Of a DNA stretch of 5,159 bases, positions 1-5,159 are shown in pieces. A program made the translations under genes and the position numbers. The notes below the pieces were generated by a model that searched no databases, had not been told where the DNA came from, and saw nothing but the letters and a program-made list of their open reading frames with translations. How positions within the stretch are numbered: position 1 is the first letter of the stretch; the number at the start of each line of letters is the position of its first letter. The DNA is from JAEUMW01 sp039807745 (GTDB taxonomy: Bacteria; Pseudomonadota; Gammaproteobacteria; Burkholderiales; JAEUMW01). The stretch lies in contig JBDHRV010000189.1 of NCBI GenBank assembly GCA_039807745.1, forward strand, positions 1 through 5,159, written 5' to 3'.

Positions 1-320
1 GCCCGCACCTGGTCGAGCCATGCCGTCTCGGACGCATCGAGGAGCGGCGCGAGATCCCGCGCGGCGATGCCACGGAGCTTCGCGAGGCACGCGAGCACGA
101 GGCGGCGCGGTTGCGCGCCGCCCGCCAGATGTTCGAGCAGGCGCTTGCGCCGCAGGCAGGCGAACACGGTCTCGGCGATGCAGGCGCGGTCGCGAGCCCC
201 GAGCCGCGGGTGCGCGCGAAAAAAGTTCCGCAGCACGGCGTCGGCGGGCTCATCGACCGGCAGCACGGCAGTGAGCGCGGCTACGGCCCCCGCCAGCTGC
301 CCCGCTTCGAGATCAGCCAC
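1..320 (-). CDS. RsmB/NOP-type (Fmu) SAM-dependent RNA m5C methyltransferase, N-terminal part only
   Basis: Only about the first 106 codons are present; the reading frame is open through the left edge, so the catalytic domain lies outside the window. The visible part is alpha-helical and Arg/Leu-rich. Residues 33-45 (FFRAHPRLGARDR) followed by a helix ending LRRKRLLEHL (56-65) are typical of the NusB-like N-terminal domain of proteobacterial Fmu/RsmB-family proteins, which transfer a methyl group from SAM to cytosine C5 in 16S rRNA in the cytoplasm. The start is a GTG at 318-320: no ATG/GTG lies just upstream in this frame, and its first 8 bases overlap the end of the DUF3108 gene, whose TGA is at 313-315. 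No Shine-Dalgarno sequence is visible, so translation probably depends on coupling to the upstream gene. It is the last visible gene of the purM-purN operon. The family is fairly secure; which rRNA position it modifies, and whether it is the true RsmB orthologue, cannot be told. Confidence 0.78.
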   Translation of the reverse strand, partial: MADLEAGQLAGAVAALTAVLPVDEPADAVLRNFFRAHPRLGARDRACIAETVFACLRRKRLLEHLAGGAQPRRLVLACLAKLRGIAARDLAPLLDASETAWLDQVR

Positions 321-1428
321 GAACCAGGTGGATGGACGTGACGAGCTGTTCGCCGGCGATGCTGCCCTTGCGATCGGTGAAGCGGAGGCGAACCGGCAGG
401 TAGGCGAAGTCGACCGCGAGCCAGACCTCGATCCCCTCATCCCCCGGTTTGCGCAACTGCTTCACCGGCAGCGCGCGCAGATCGCCCATCGGTGTTTCCA
501 CCACCTCCTGCTCGCCGACCTCGACTTCGTAGGTGTCGAGCTTGCGGCCGTTGGTGAGGTTGAGCTGCATGGGTCCGGGCTCGAGCCGCGCCACCGAAAG
601 CTGGCAGATGAGGGACAGGATATCGAGCGACGACGGTCGCAGCGGCACTTCGCGTACGCCCTCGGCGTCGCTGAAGCGCGCCACTCCGGCAGCGCGGTCG
701 AACTCGACGCGAAACTGCTTCTCGCCCTTGCGGTTGGTGCGGTCGAGGCGGAATGAATCGGGCTCGAAGCCGGCGGCCGTGACCCGGCCCGCGCTCGCCG
801 AGCTCATGCCGAACGGGTAGAAGAGGGCGGCGAGCCCGATCGTACTGCCGCTCGTGGCGAGGCGATAACGGCCATCGGCGATCTCCCAGGAAAGCTCGCT
901 GCGGCCGACCAGGAAGCGGTTCGCGCCGTAGTAGAGCTCGAATTGGATCGAGCCCTGTGGAGCGATCGGGCGCTCCGCGCGCAGCGCCGTGGCCGGGGGC
1001 CATTGCTCGCTTGCATCCGCTGTTGCCGGCACGATGGTTTCGGCGGTCGCCCCGGCGCGCTGCACCCCGCTATCGGGTGCGGCAGGCGGTGCATCGAGGG
1101 ATTCGGCTTGCGCTCGCCGCACGATCGGGGCGGGCGTCGGCGCTGGCTTGAGCGAGCGACGCGGCGGCGACGGCGTCTTGGACGCGGGTGCGGTGCGGCG
1201 TTCGACACGTGGCGGCGGGGGCGGCGGTTCTTCCCGCACCGCGACCAGCGTGGCTTCCAGCGGCTGTAAGGGGACAGGCGGCGCGGGCGCCCGGATGCGG
1301 CTCGCGATCGCGAAATGGACGGCAACCGAAATCGCCAGGGCGAGGGCGAGCCGGCGTCCGGTACCGGGGTGCACGGTCGAGGGGTTCATCCGGGGAGTAA
1401 CGCCTTCATGCTCGGCGCGGTCGACCAC
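313..1428 (-). CDS. DUF3108 domain protein with TonB-like membrane anchor and proline-rich linker
   Basis: A 371-residue protein of unknown function. From the N terminus: a short basic tail, one hydrophobic segment at about 27-43 (LALALAISVAVHFAIAS) preceded by GRR, which should act as an uncleaved inner-membrane anchor, then a Pro/Arg/Ala-rich stretch at about 45-105 including six consecutive prolines, then a folded beta-rich domain at about 158-368 that matches my memory of DUF3108 (FELYYGANRFLVGRSELSW near its start, MGDLRALPVKQLR and EVWLAVDFAYLPVRLRF near its end). The layout resembles TonB: anchor, periplasm-spanning linker, periplasmic domain. The chosen start is GTG 1426-1428, directly after the purN TGA, with GAGG 5 bases upstream. 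An in-frame ATG at 1387-1389 would remove 13 residues and give a tail closer to what such anchors usually have, but it lacks a well-placed ribosome binding site. The gene sits between purN and the RNA methyltransferase, a neighbourhood I recall from betaproteobacteria. Its substrate or partner is unknown. Confidence 0.85.
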   Translation of the reverse strand: MVDRAEHEGVTPRMNPSTVHPGTGRRLALALAISVAVHFAIASRIRAPAPPVPLQPLEATLVAVREEPPPPPPRVERRTAPASKTPSPPRRSLKPAPTPAPIVRRAQAESLDAPPAAPDSGVQRAGATAETIVPATADASEQWPPATALRAERPIAPQGSIQFELYYGANRFLVGRSELSWEIADGRYRLATSGSTIGLAALFYPFGMSSASAGRVTAAGFEPDSFRLDRTNRKGEKQFRVEFDRAAGVARFSDAEGVREVPLRPSSLDILSLICQLSVARLEPGPMQLNLTNGRKLDTYEVEVGEQEVVETPMGDLRALPVKQLRKPGDEGIEVWLAVDFAYLPVRLRFTDRKGSIAGEQLVTSIHLVRG

Positions 1429-2070
1429 TCACGCCTCGAGCGCGGGCACGACGAGCGCGCCCGAGGCGGGTGTCACATCGCGCACTTCGACCCGTCCCTC
1501 GTCGTGCACGCATACGCGCCCTTCGCACAGCCAGCGCACCGCCTGCGGAAAAATCCGGTGCTCCTGCTCGAGTACGCGTGCGGCGAGCGCGTCTTCCGTA
1601 TCGTCCGCCCGCACCGGCACTGCCGCCTGCACGATGATGGGACCATGATCGAGGCGCGGCGTGACCAGGTGCACGGTGCAGCCATGCACCTTGACACCTT
1701 CGGCCAGGGCGCGGGCATGCGTGTGCACTCCGGGAAACGCCGGCAACAGCGAAGGGTGGATGTTGACCAGCCGCCCCGGGTAGCGATTGACGAACGCTTC
1801 GCCGAGGATGCGCATGAAACCCGCGAGCAGGACGTAGTCCGGCGCGTATTCGTCGATCACCCCGGCGAGCTGCGCATCGAATGCATCGCGGCTCGCGAAC
1901 TGCCGGTGCTCGACCACGCGCGTGGCGATGCCGTGACGTGCGGCGATCGCGAGCCCCGCGGCGTCCGCCCGATTGCTGATAACGGCCGCGATGCGCGCCG
2001 GCAGCGCCGCGTTCAGCAGCGCTTCCATATTGCTGCCGCGGCCGGAGATGAGGATGACGAGCGTGCGCAC
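1429..2070 (-). CDS. purN: Phosphoribosylglycinamide formyltransferase 1 (GART, folate-dependent)
   Basis: Cytoplasmic enzyme of de novo purine synthesis: it transfers the formyl group of 10-formyltetrahydrofolate to glycinamide ribonucleotide (GAR), giving FGAR. At 213 residues it is about the length of E. coli PurN. The N-terminal phosphate-binding loop SGRGSN is at 9-14. The family's catalytic triad is intact: Asn103 and His105 in NIHPSLLP, and Asp141 in RLDHGP; the intervening GCTVH is at 130-134. The GTG start at 2068-2070 places the first beta strand (VRTLVILISG) at the N terminus as the family requires; the frame stays open 105 bases further upstream, but that part lies inside purM and is arginine-rich shadow sequence. 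The start is 4 bases after the purM TGA and has no clear Shine-Dalgarno, so coupling to purM is likely. The purM-purN order is the same as in E. coli. Confidence 0.96.
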   Translation of the reverse strand: MRTLVILISGRGSNMEALLNAALPARIAAVISNRADAAGLAIAARHGIATRVVEHRQFASRDAFDAQLAGVIDEYAPDYVLLAGFMRILGEAFVNRYPGRLVNIHPSLLPAFPGVHTHARALAEGVKVHGCTVHLVTPRLDHGPIIVQAAVPVRADDTEDALAARVLEQEHRIFPQAVRWLCEGRVCVHDEGRVEVRDVTPASGALVVPALEA

Positions 2071-2074
2071 GCAG

Positions 2075-3112
2075 TCACACGATGAGCGTCTGCGGCTCGT
2101 AGCCGCGACGCGTTCGGATACGCCCGATGCGAAACACCTGTTCGTCGTGCGCCGACAGGGTCGCGGCCGCGGCATCGGCGAGGTCGGGGTCGACGACGAT
2201 CACGAACCCGATGCCGCAGTTGAACGTCCGGTGCATCTCGGCGGGCGCGACGTTGCCGGCTTCGCGCAGCCACTGGAAGAGCGGCCGCAGCGGCCACGCG
2301 CTCGCCTCGATTTCGGCCACGACGCGCTCTGGCAGGATGCGCGGGACGTTGCCGGTCAAGCCGCCGCCGGTAATGTGCGCCATGCCTTTCACGGGGACCG
2401 ATTGCAACAGCGCGAGCACCGGTTTCGTGTAGATGCGGGTCGGCGCAAGGATCGCTTCACCGAAGGGCCGCCCCTCGAAGACGGCCGGCAGATCGTCCTG
2501 GTGACGCTCGATGATCCTGCGGATGAGCGAGTAGCCGTTGGAATGGGCGCCACTCGAAGCGAGGCCGAGTACAAGATCGCCCTCGGCGATGCCGCGTCCG
2601 TCGACGATCCGGCTCTTCTCCACCACGCCGACCGCGAAACCCGCGAGGTCGTATTCGCCGGGCGGATACATGCCCGGCATCTCGGCGGTCTCGCCGCCGA
2701 TGAGCGCGCACCCCGCCTGCTCGCAGCCGGCTGCGATGCCGCGAATCACGGCGGCGGCGGTGTCCACGTCGAGCTTCCCGCACGCGAAATAATCGAGGAA
2801 GAAGAGCGGCTCGGCGCCCTGCACGAGAATGTCGTTCACGCTCATCGCGACGAGGTCGATGCCGACGGTGTCGTGCCGGTCGTACTCGAACGCGAGCTTG
2901 AGCTTGGTGCCGACGCCGTCGGTGCCGGCGACCAGCACCGGCTCGCGGTACTTGCGCGAGATCTCGAACAGCGCGCCGAAGCCGCCGATGCCGGCCAGCA
3001 CTTCCGGGCGCATCGTGCGCTTCGCGAACGGTTTGATGCGCTCGACCAGCGCATCGCCGGCATCGATGTCCACGCCGGCGTCACGGTACGAGAGGGGGGT
3101 GTCGTCCTGCAC
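2075..3112 (-). CDS. purM: Phosphoribosylformylglycinamidine cyclo-ligase (AIR synthetase)
   Basis: Catalyses the ATP-dependent closure of FGAM to 5-aminoimidazole ribonucleotide (AIR), the fifth step of de novo purine synthesis, as a cytoplasmic homodimer. The 345-residue length equals that of E. coli PurM. Family signatures are present in order: SYRDAGVDIDAG at 8-19, GTDGVGTKLKLA at 63-74, GIDLVAMSVNDILVQGAEPL at 84-103, the ATP-site region IGGETAEMPGMYPPGEYDLAG at 138-158, SSGAHSNGYSLIRR at 186-199, and HITGGGLTGNVPRILP at 246-261. No frameshift or missing motif is apparent. The start is GTG at 3110-3112; no upstream ATG or GTG is in frame and the SYRDAGVDIDAG motif lies at the usual distance from the N terminus, but no good Shine-Dalgarno precedes it. 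It is the first gene of the leftward operon and is transcribed divergently from hda. A start at a CTG a few codons upstream cannot be excluded. Confidence 0.97.
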   Translation of the reverse strand: MQDDTPLSYRDAGVDIDAGDALVERIKPFAKRTMRPEVLAGIGGFGALFEISRKYREPVLVAGTDGVGTKLKLAFEYDRHDTVGIDLVAMSVNDILVQGAEPLFFLDYFACGKLDVDTAAAVIRGIAAGCEQAGCALIGGETAEMPGMYPPGEYDLAGFAVGVVEKSRIVDGRGIAEGDLVLGLASSGAHSNGYSLIRRIIERHQDDLPAVFEGRPFGEAILAPTRIYTKPVLALLQSVPVKGMAHITGGGLTGNVPRILPERVVAEIEASAWPLRPLFQWLREAGNVAPAEMHRTFNCGIGFVIVVDPDLADAAAATLSAHDEQVFRIGRIRTRRGYEPQTLIV

Positions 3113-3142
3113 GTTCGGGTCCAGGTTGAGCGCGGTCTGCGC

Positions 3143-3231
3143 GAGGGATTGCGGTAAGCTACGCGGCGTCGAGGTGCTCGGATTCTAACGGAAACGCGCT
3201 GCGGCCGTTTCGCACTGCCCTCGCATCCCTC
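3143..3231. repeat. Long-range inverted repeat across the purM/hda intergenic region
   Basis: GAGGGATTGC at 3143-3152 is complementary to GCATCCCTC at 3223-3231 (9 pairs with one bulged T), separated by 70 bases; the right arm ends immediately before the hda ATG. Nested between the arms is a second small inverted repeat, GAAACG at 3191-3196 and CGTTTC at 3206-3211 with a 9-base loop. Either could be an operator half-site pair or a leader hairpin, or could arise by chance in GC-rich DNA. Confidence 0.25.
3182..3187 (-). promoter_or_regulatory. Possible -10 element for purM operon
   Basis: On the minus strand these bases read TAGAAT, one mismatch from the sigma-70 TATAAT box, in the most AT-rich part of the 119-base purM/hda intergenic region. 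Transcription from it would leave a leader of about 60 bases before the purM GTG. No convincing TTGACA-like -35 box lies 16-18 bases upstream (the sequence there reads AAACGG-like), so this is only a candidate. On the plus strand I see no better promoter for hda. Confidence 0.25.
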
Positions 3232-3894
3232 ATGAAGCAGCTCGTTCTCGACCTTAGACCCGATGCCGGTCCAACCCTCGACAATTTCGTCGCGGGTCCC
3301 AATGCCGAGGCCGTTCAGGCATTGCGCGAACTCGCGGCGGGCGCACGCCGGGAGCCCGTCGTCTACCTCTTCGGCCCGCCCGGCAGCGGGCGCACGCATC
3401 TGCTGCGCGCAGTAGTCGCAAGCTGCGAAGGGGCGGTTTGTGTCAGACACGAGAGCGCGGATCCGATCCCCGACCCGCTGCCCGGTTTGCTGGCCTGGGA
3501 CGATGTGCAGGAGCTCGACGAGGCCGGACAGGCGCGGCTCTTCGGTCTGCAGATCCGGATGCGGGAATCGGGCGGCGTGTTGCTCTGCGCCGGCGACGTG
3601 CCGCCGGCGCGGCTCGCATTGCGCGCGGACGTGGTCACGCGGCTTGCCGCAGGAGCAGCGTATCCGCTCCACGTGCTCGGCGACGACGAAAAGGCCGAGG
3701 CGGTGGCACGCCATGCCGAGCTGCGCGGATTCCGTCTCGGCCGCGACGTGATCGACTATCTGCTGCGCCGCCACGCGCGCGACCTGCCAGCGCTCGTCCG
3801 GATGCTGGAGGCGCTCGACCGACATTCGTTGGCGACGAAGCGACCGGTCACCGTGCCGCTGCTGCGCGAGCTGTTGTGGGAGGCGCCACGCTGA
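3232..3894 (+). CDS. hda: DnaA regulatory inactivator Hda (DnaA-like AAA+ protein)
   Basis: Hda binds the DNA-loaded sliding clamp and stimulates ATP hydrolysis by DnaA, preventing re-initiation of replication (regulatory inactivation of DnaA). At 220 residues it has the size of Hda proteins and lacks the DNA-binding domain IV of DnaA. Visible elements: an N-terminal clamp-binding motif QLVLDL at 3-8 (E. coli Hda uses QLSLPL); a Walker A loop FGPPGSGRTH at 47-56, where the usual Lys is Arg, as also in E. coli Hda; a Walker B-like strand LLAWDDVQEL at 86-95; a box VII arginine (R137) in RADVVTRLAAG, the presumed arginine finger; and a sensor-2 helix region RDLPALVRMLEALDRHSL at 183-200. The ATG at 3232 puts the clamp motif at residue 3, as expected; no Shine-Dalgarno is visible. 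It is divergent from purM and convergent with the TIR gene. It could be called a DnaA/Hda family ATPase more cautiously, but the clamp motif plus length favour Hda. Confidence 0.92.
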   Translation: MKQLVLDLRPDAGPTLDNFVAGPNAEAVQALRELAAGARREPVVYLFGPPGSGRTHLLRAVVASCEGAVCVRHESADPIPDPLPGLLAWDDVQELDEAGQARLFGLQIRMRESGGVLLCAGDVPPARLALRADVVTRLAAGAAYPLHVLGDDEKAEAVARHAELRGFRLGRDVIDYLLRRHARDLPALVRMLEALDRHSLATKRPVTVPLLRELLWEAPR

Positions 3895-3907
3895 CTGATC
3901 GCCGCAA

Positions 3908-3947
3908 GGGGGGGAGCCAGAACCCACGTCGGGGCGGGGTCTGGGTT
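3908..3947. terminator. G-rich tract and short hairpin between convergent genes; possible terminator
   Basis: The 69-base spacer between the stops of hda and the TIR gene contains a run of seven G (3908-3914), then AACCCA (3921-3926) and its complement TGGGTT (3942-3947) flanking a 15-base loop that holds two GGGG runs. The 6-base stem could fold in either transcript, but neither side is followed by a T-run, so it is not a classical intrinsic terminator. The position between convergent genes is the main reason to consider it. Confidence 0.25.
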
Positions 3948-3963
3948 GTAATTAGCCATCCGG

Positions 3964-5159
3964 TTACTTGTCGACTCGGATATCCGTCACCAGCAGCGGG
4001 AATCCAACGGCTCGGTCGGAATCGCGAAGCTCATCCCAATCCTTCGCGCTCGCCTCCCGCCAGCGTCTCATCTCAAGTTCGATGAACGAATCTACCTGGG
4101 ACCGGAACTTCGTCTTGAGATTGGGCGGATCCGGTGGGCGTCGATCCAGCCACCCGAGCAGCTCCAATTCGTAGCTGCCGGCGGGCCAGATGTTCGAGAT
4201 ATCGGACCGAGACTCGCGAAACTGCACACCCTGCCTCCATACAGACTTACCGGCGATGGTGATTCGCTCGCTCTGTCGTGCCTTGACGTGCGTCAGCCCC
4301 ACGGTACCATAGAAGGAATGCCACGCCAGATGGTAGAGCGACTCACCGGCTCGCGTGACCGTCATTTCGAGGTGCATTAGCTCGACGGGCTCCGGCCCCT
4401 CGTTCGAGAGTGCGCACGTCATATTGACCGTCGGGCCGAGATCGGGATGCTCTTCTCGGTCTCCGGTGACGAGCGCCAAGTCGACCGGCCACAAACGGAC
4501 TTCCGACTCCGGAATCAACGGTGATGCCGCCCACTTTGGGTCGTAGGGCGGCGCCTCGGTGATCACTACGCTCAGTGCCTCCGCGAGAAGGACGATCTCG
4601 CGCTGCAATGCGGCCGGGCGACGGCTCGGCGGAGTCCTCTGACTGGAAAACTTGCGCAGATCCACCCACCGGAATTCATGGAGCCACGCGGGAAATGTCT
4701 CACCTCGGACCAGCACCGGCACCAGCAGAACGCTCTGCGACCGACGCGCGCGCTGGGCGAACGTCAGGTATTCCTTCTTACACAGCGGGCTCTCGCTGTA
4801 CCGAGGAGTCAGCATTGCGAGCAACATCTTCGATCGCAATAGAGATTCTTCGATCTGCTCGTCCCATGATTCGGCTGCCTGAATCTCCCCCACATCGACG
4901 AAGATCTGCGCGGGCTGGCCACGCAACAATGACAACTCCTCCCTCAACTGGTGCACGAAATCCAACACGAATTCCGGCATCGACCGATCGTGGCTCACGA
5001 ACACGTCATGGAGATAACCGAGCTTCCGGGCGGGATCGGCGGCCGCCGGTGTGGCGCACGGCTCCTTCGATGGTCGCGCATCGCTGGGTAGATCAATGCC
5101 GACGAGCGCTCCGACGTCTTTGAAGTCGCTCGCGAGAAACGACGCCACCTTGTCATAGA
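3964..5159 (-). CDS. TIR-domain protein with beta-rich C-terminal domain, possibly 5'-truncated by window edge
   Basis: TIR domains of bacteria often cleave NAD+ or make cyclic ADP-ribose-type signals in antiphage defence; some are scaffolds. Numbering from a GTG at 5146-5148 (394 residues), the TIR domain spans about 46-200: first strand and loop HDVFVSHDR (47-55), helix A to 75, second strand and BB-loop IFVDVGEIQAAESW (82-95), then LLAMLTPRYSESPLCKKEYLTF (split at 109-118 and 119-130). Glu126 in CKKEY lies where the catalytic glutamate of TIR NADases sits. Residues 210-394 form an unrecognised region with alternating hydrophobic strands (VNMTCALSNEGPEPVELMHL at 241-260) and GSYELELLGWLDRR (324-337), suggestive of an Ig-like fold, ending in TDIRVDK. 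No membrane segment or signal peptide is seen. The frame stays open to the right edge (preceding codons Tyr-Asp-Lys), and the GTG has AAGG abutting it with no spacing, so the true start may be outside. Sampled GC is about 58-63% against 72-75% to the left, and the stop is TAA rather than TGA, hinting at transfer. TIR call secure; role unknown. Confidence 0.85.
   Translation of the reverse strand, partial: YDKVASFLASDFKDVGALVGIDLPSDARPSKEPCATPAAADPARKLGYLHDVFVSHDRSMPEFVLDFVHQLREELSLLRGQPAQIFVDVGEIQAAESWDEQIEESLLRSKMLLAMLTPRYSESPLCKKEYLTFAQRARRSQSVLLVPVLVRGETFPAWLHEFRWVDLRKFSSQRTPPSRRPAALQREIVLLAEALSVVITEAPPYDPKWAASPLIPESEVRLWPVDLALVTGDREEHPDLGPTVNMTCALSNEGPEPVELMHLEMTVTRAGESLYHLAWHSFYGTVGLTHVKARQSERITIAGKSVWRQGVQFRESRSDISNIWPAGSYELELLGWLDRRPPDPPNLKTKFRSQVDSFIELEMRRWREASAKDWDELRDSDRAVGFPLLVTDIRVDK

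Noticed and set aside
67..756. A 229-codon plus-strand frame across the methyltransferase and DUF3108 genes
   Set aside because: It spans two real minus-strand genes and shows no domain; its arginine/serine-rich start is antisense composition.
1386..1409. A seven-codon mini-frame (ATG at 1407-1409, MKALLPG) whose stop overlaps the ATG at 1387-1389 as ATGA, resembling a leader peptide
   Set aside because: It lies inside the coding region if the GTG start at 1428 is right, has no well-placed ribosome binding site, and frames this short arise easily by chance.
2071..2175. N-terminal extension of PurN by 35 residues
   Set aside because: The added part is Arg/Cys/Ser-rich, lies wholly within the purM coding end, and would displace the first beta strand that starts PurN proteins.
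1973..3157. A 394-codon plus-strand open frame opposite purM
   Set aside because: It is the antisense shadow of a complete purM gene; its Asp/Glu/Arg/Ala-rich, repetitive composition is typical of reverse-complement high-GC coding sequence.
3113..3231. Purine-responsive riboswitch or PurR-type operator upstream of purM
   Set aside because: No conserved purine-riboswitch core and no convincing 16-base PurR palindrome could be seen; the inverted repeats present do not match either.
2842..3927. A 361-codon open frame on the minus strand opposite hda and running into purM
   Set aside because: It overlaps hda completely and the purM N terminus in another frame; both of those have full family motifs, while this product is Arg/Ser-rich with no recognisable domain. 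Long antisense frames are expected at about 73% GC.
3895..3963. Attachment-site remnant or tRNA fragment at the edge of the presumed accessory region
   Set aside because: No tRNA arm pattern (such as GGTTCGAATCC) is present and no second copy of the segment is visible in the window, so an att site cannot be supported.

Overview
The window looks like chromosomal DNA from a high-GC Gram-negative bacterium, most likely a betaproteobacterium. This is inferred from the gene order hda / purM-purN / DUF3108 / Fmu-type RNA methyltransferase and from protein character; no rRNA or other direct marker is present. Sample 60-base lines from the left 3.9 kb count to about 72-75% GC.

Positions 1-3112 hold a tightly packed leftward operon read purM -> purN -> DUF3108 membrane-anchored protein -> RsmB/NOP-type rRNA methyltransferase (cut by the left edge). 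Junctions are 4 bases, 0 bases and an 8-base overlap, and all four genes are best started at GTG, which suggests translational coupling. PurM and PurN are full-length purine-synthesis enzymes acting on either side of the PurL step. The two downstream genes (an uncharacterised periplasm-facing protein and an RNA m5C methyltransferase) travel with the pur genes but have no obvious purine role.

Positions 3113-3231 are a 119-base divergent intergenic region, which must hold the promoters of purM (leftward) and hda (rightward). Only weak promoter-like and inverted-repeat signals can be seen there.

Positions 3232-3894 encode Hda, the DnaA-related AAA+ protein that works with the sliding clamp to switch off DnaA after initiation.

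Positions 3895-3963 are a short convergent spacer with a G-rich tract and a small inverted repeat. Beyond it the composition drops to about 58-63% GC in sampled lines, and one leftward gene fills the rest of the window. It encodes a TIR-domain protein with an intact putative catalytic glutamate and an unrecognised beta-rich C-terminal domain; its 5' end may lie beyond the right edge. It is the only accessory-looking gene here and the best candidate for something undescribed, plausibly a defence or signalling effector acquired next to hda. No tRNA, rRNA, CRISPR array, insertion sequence or transposase was found.
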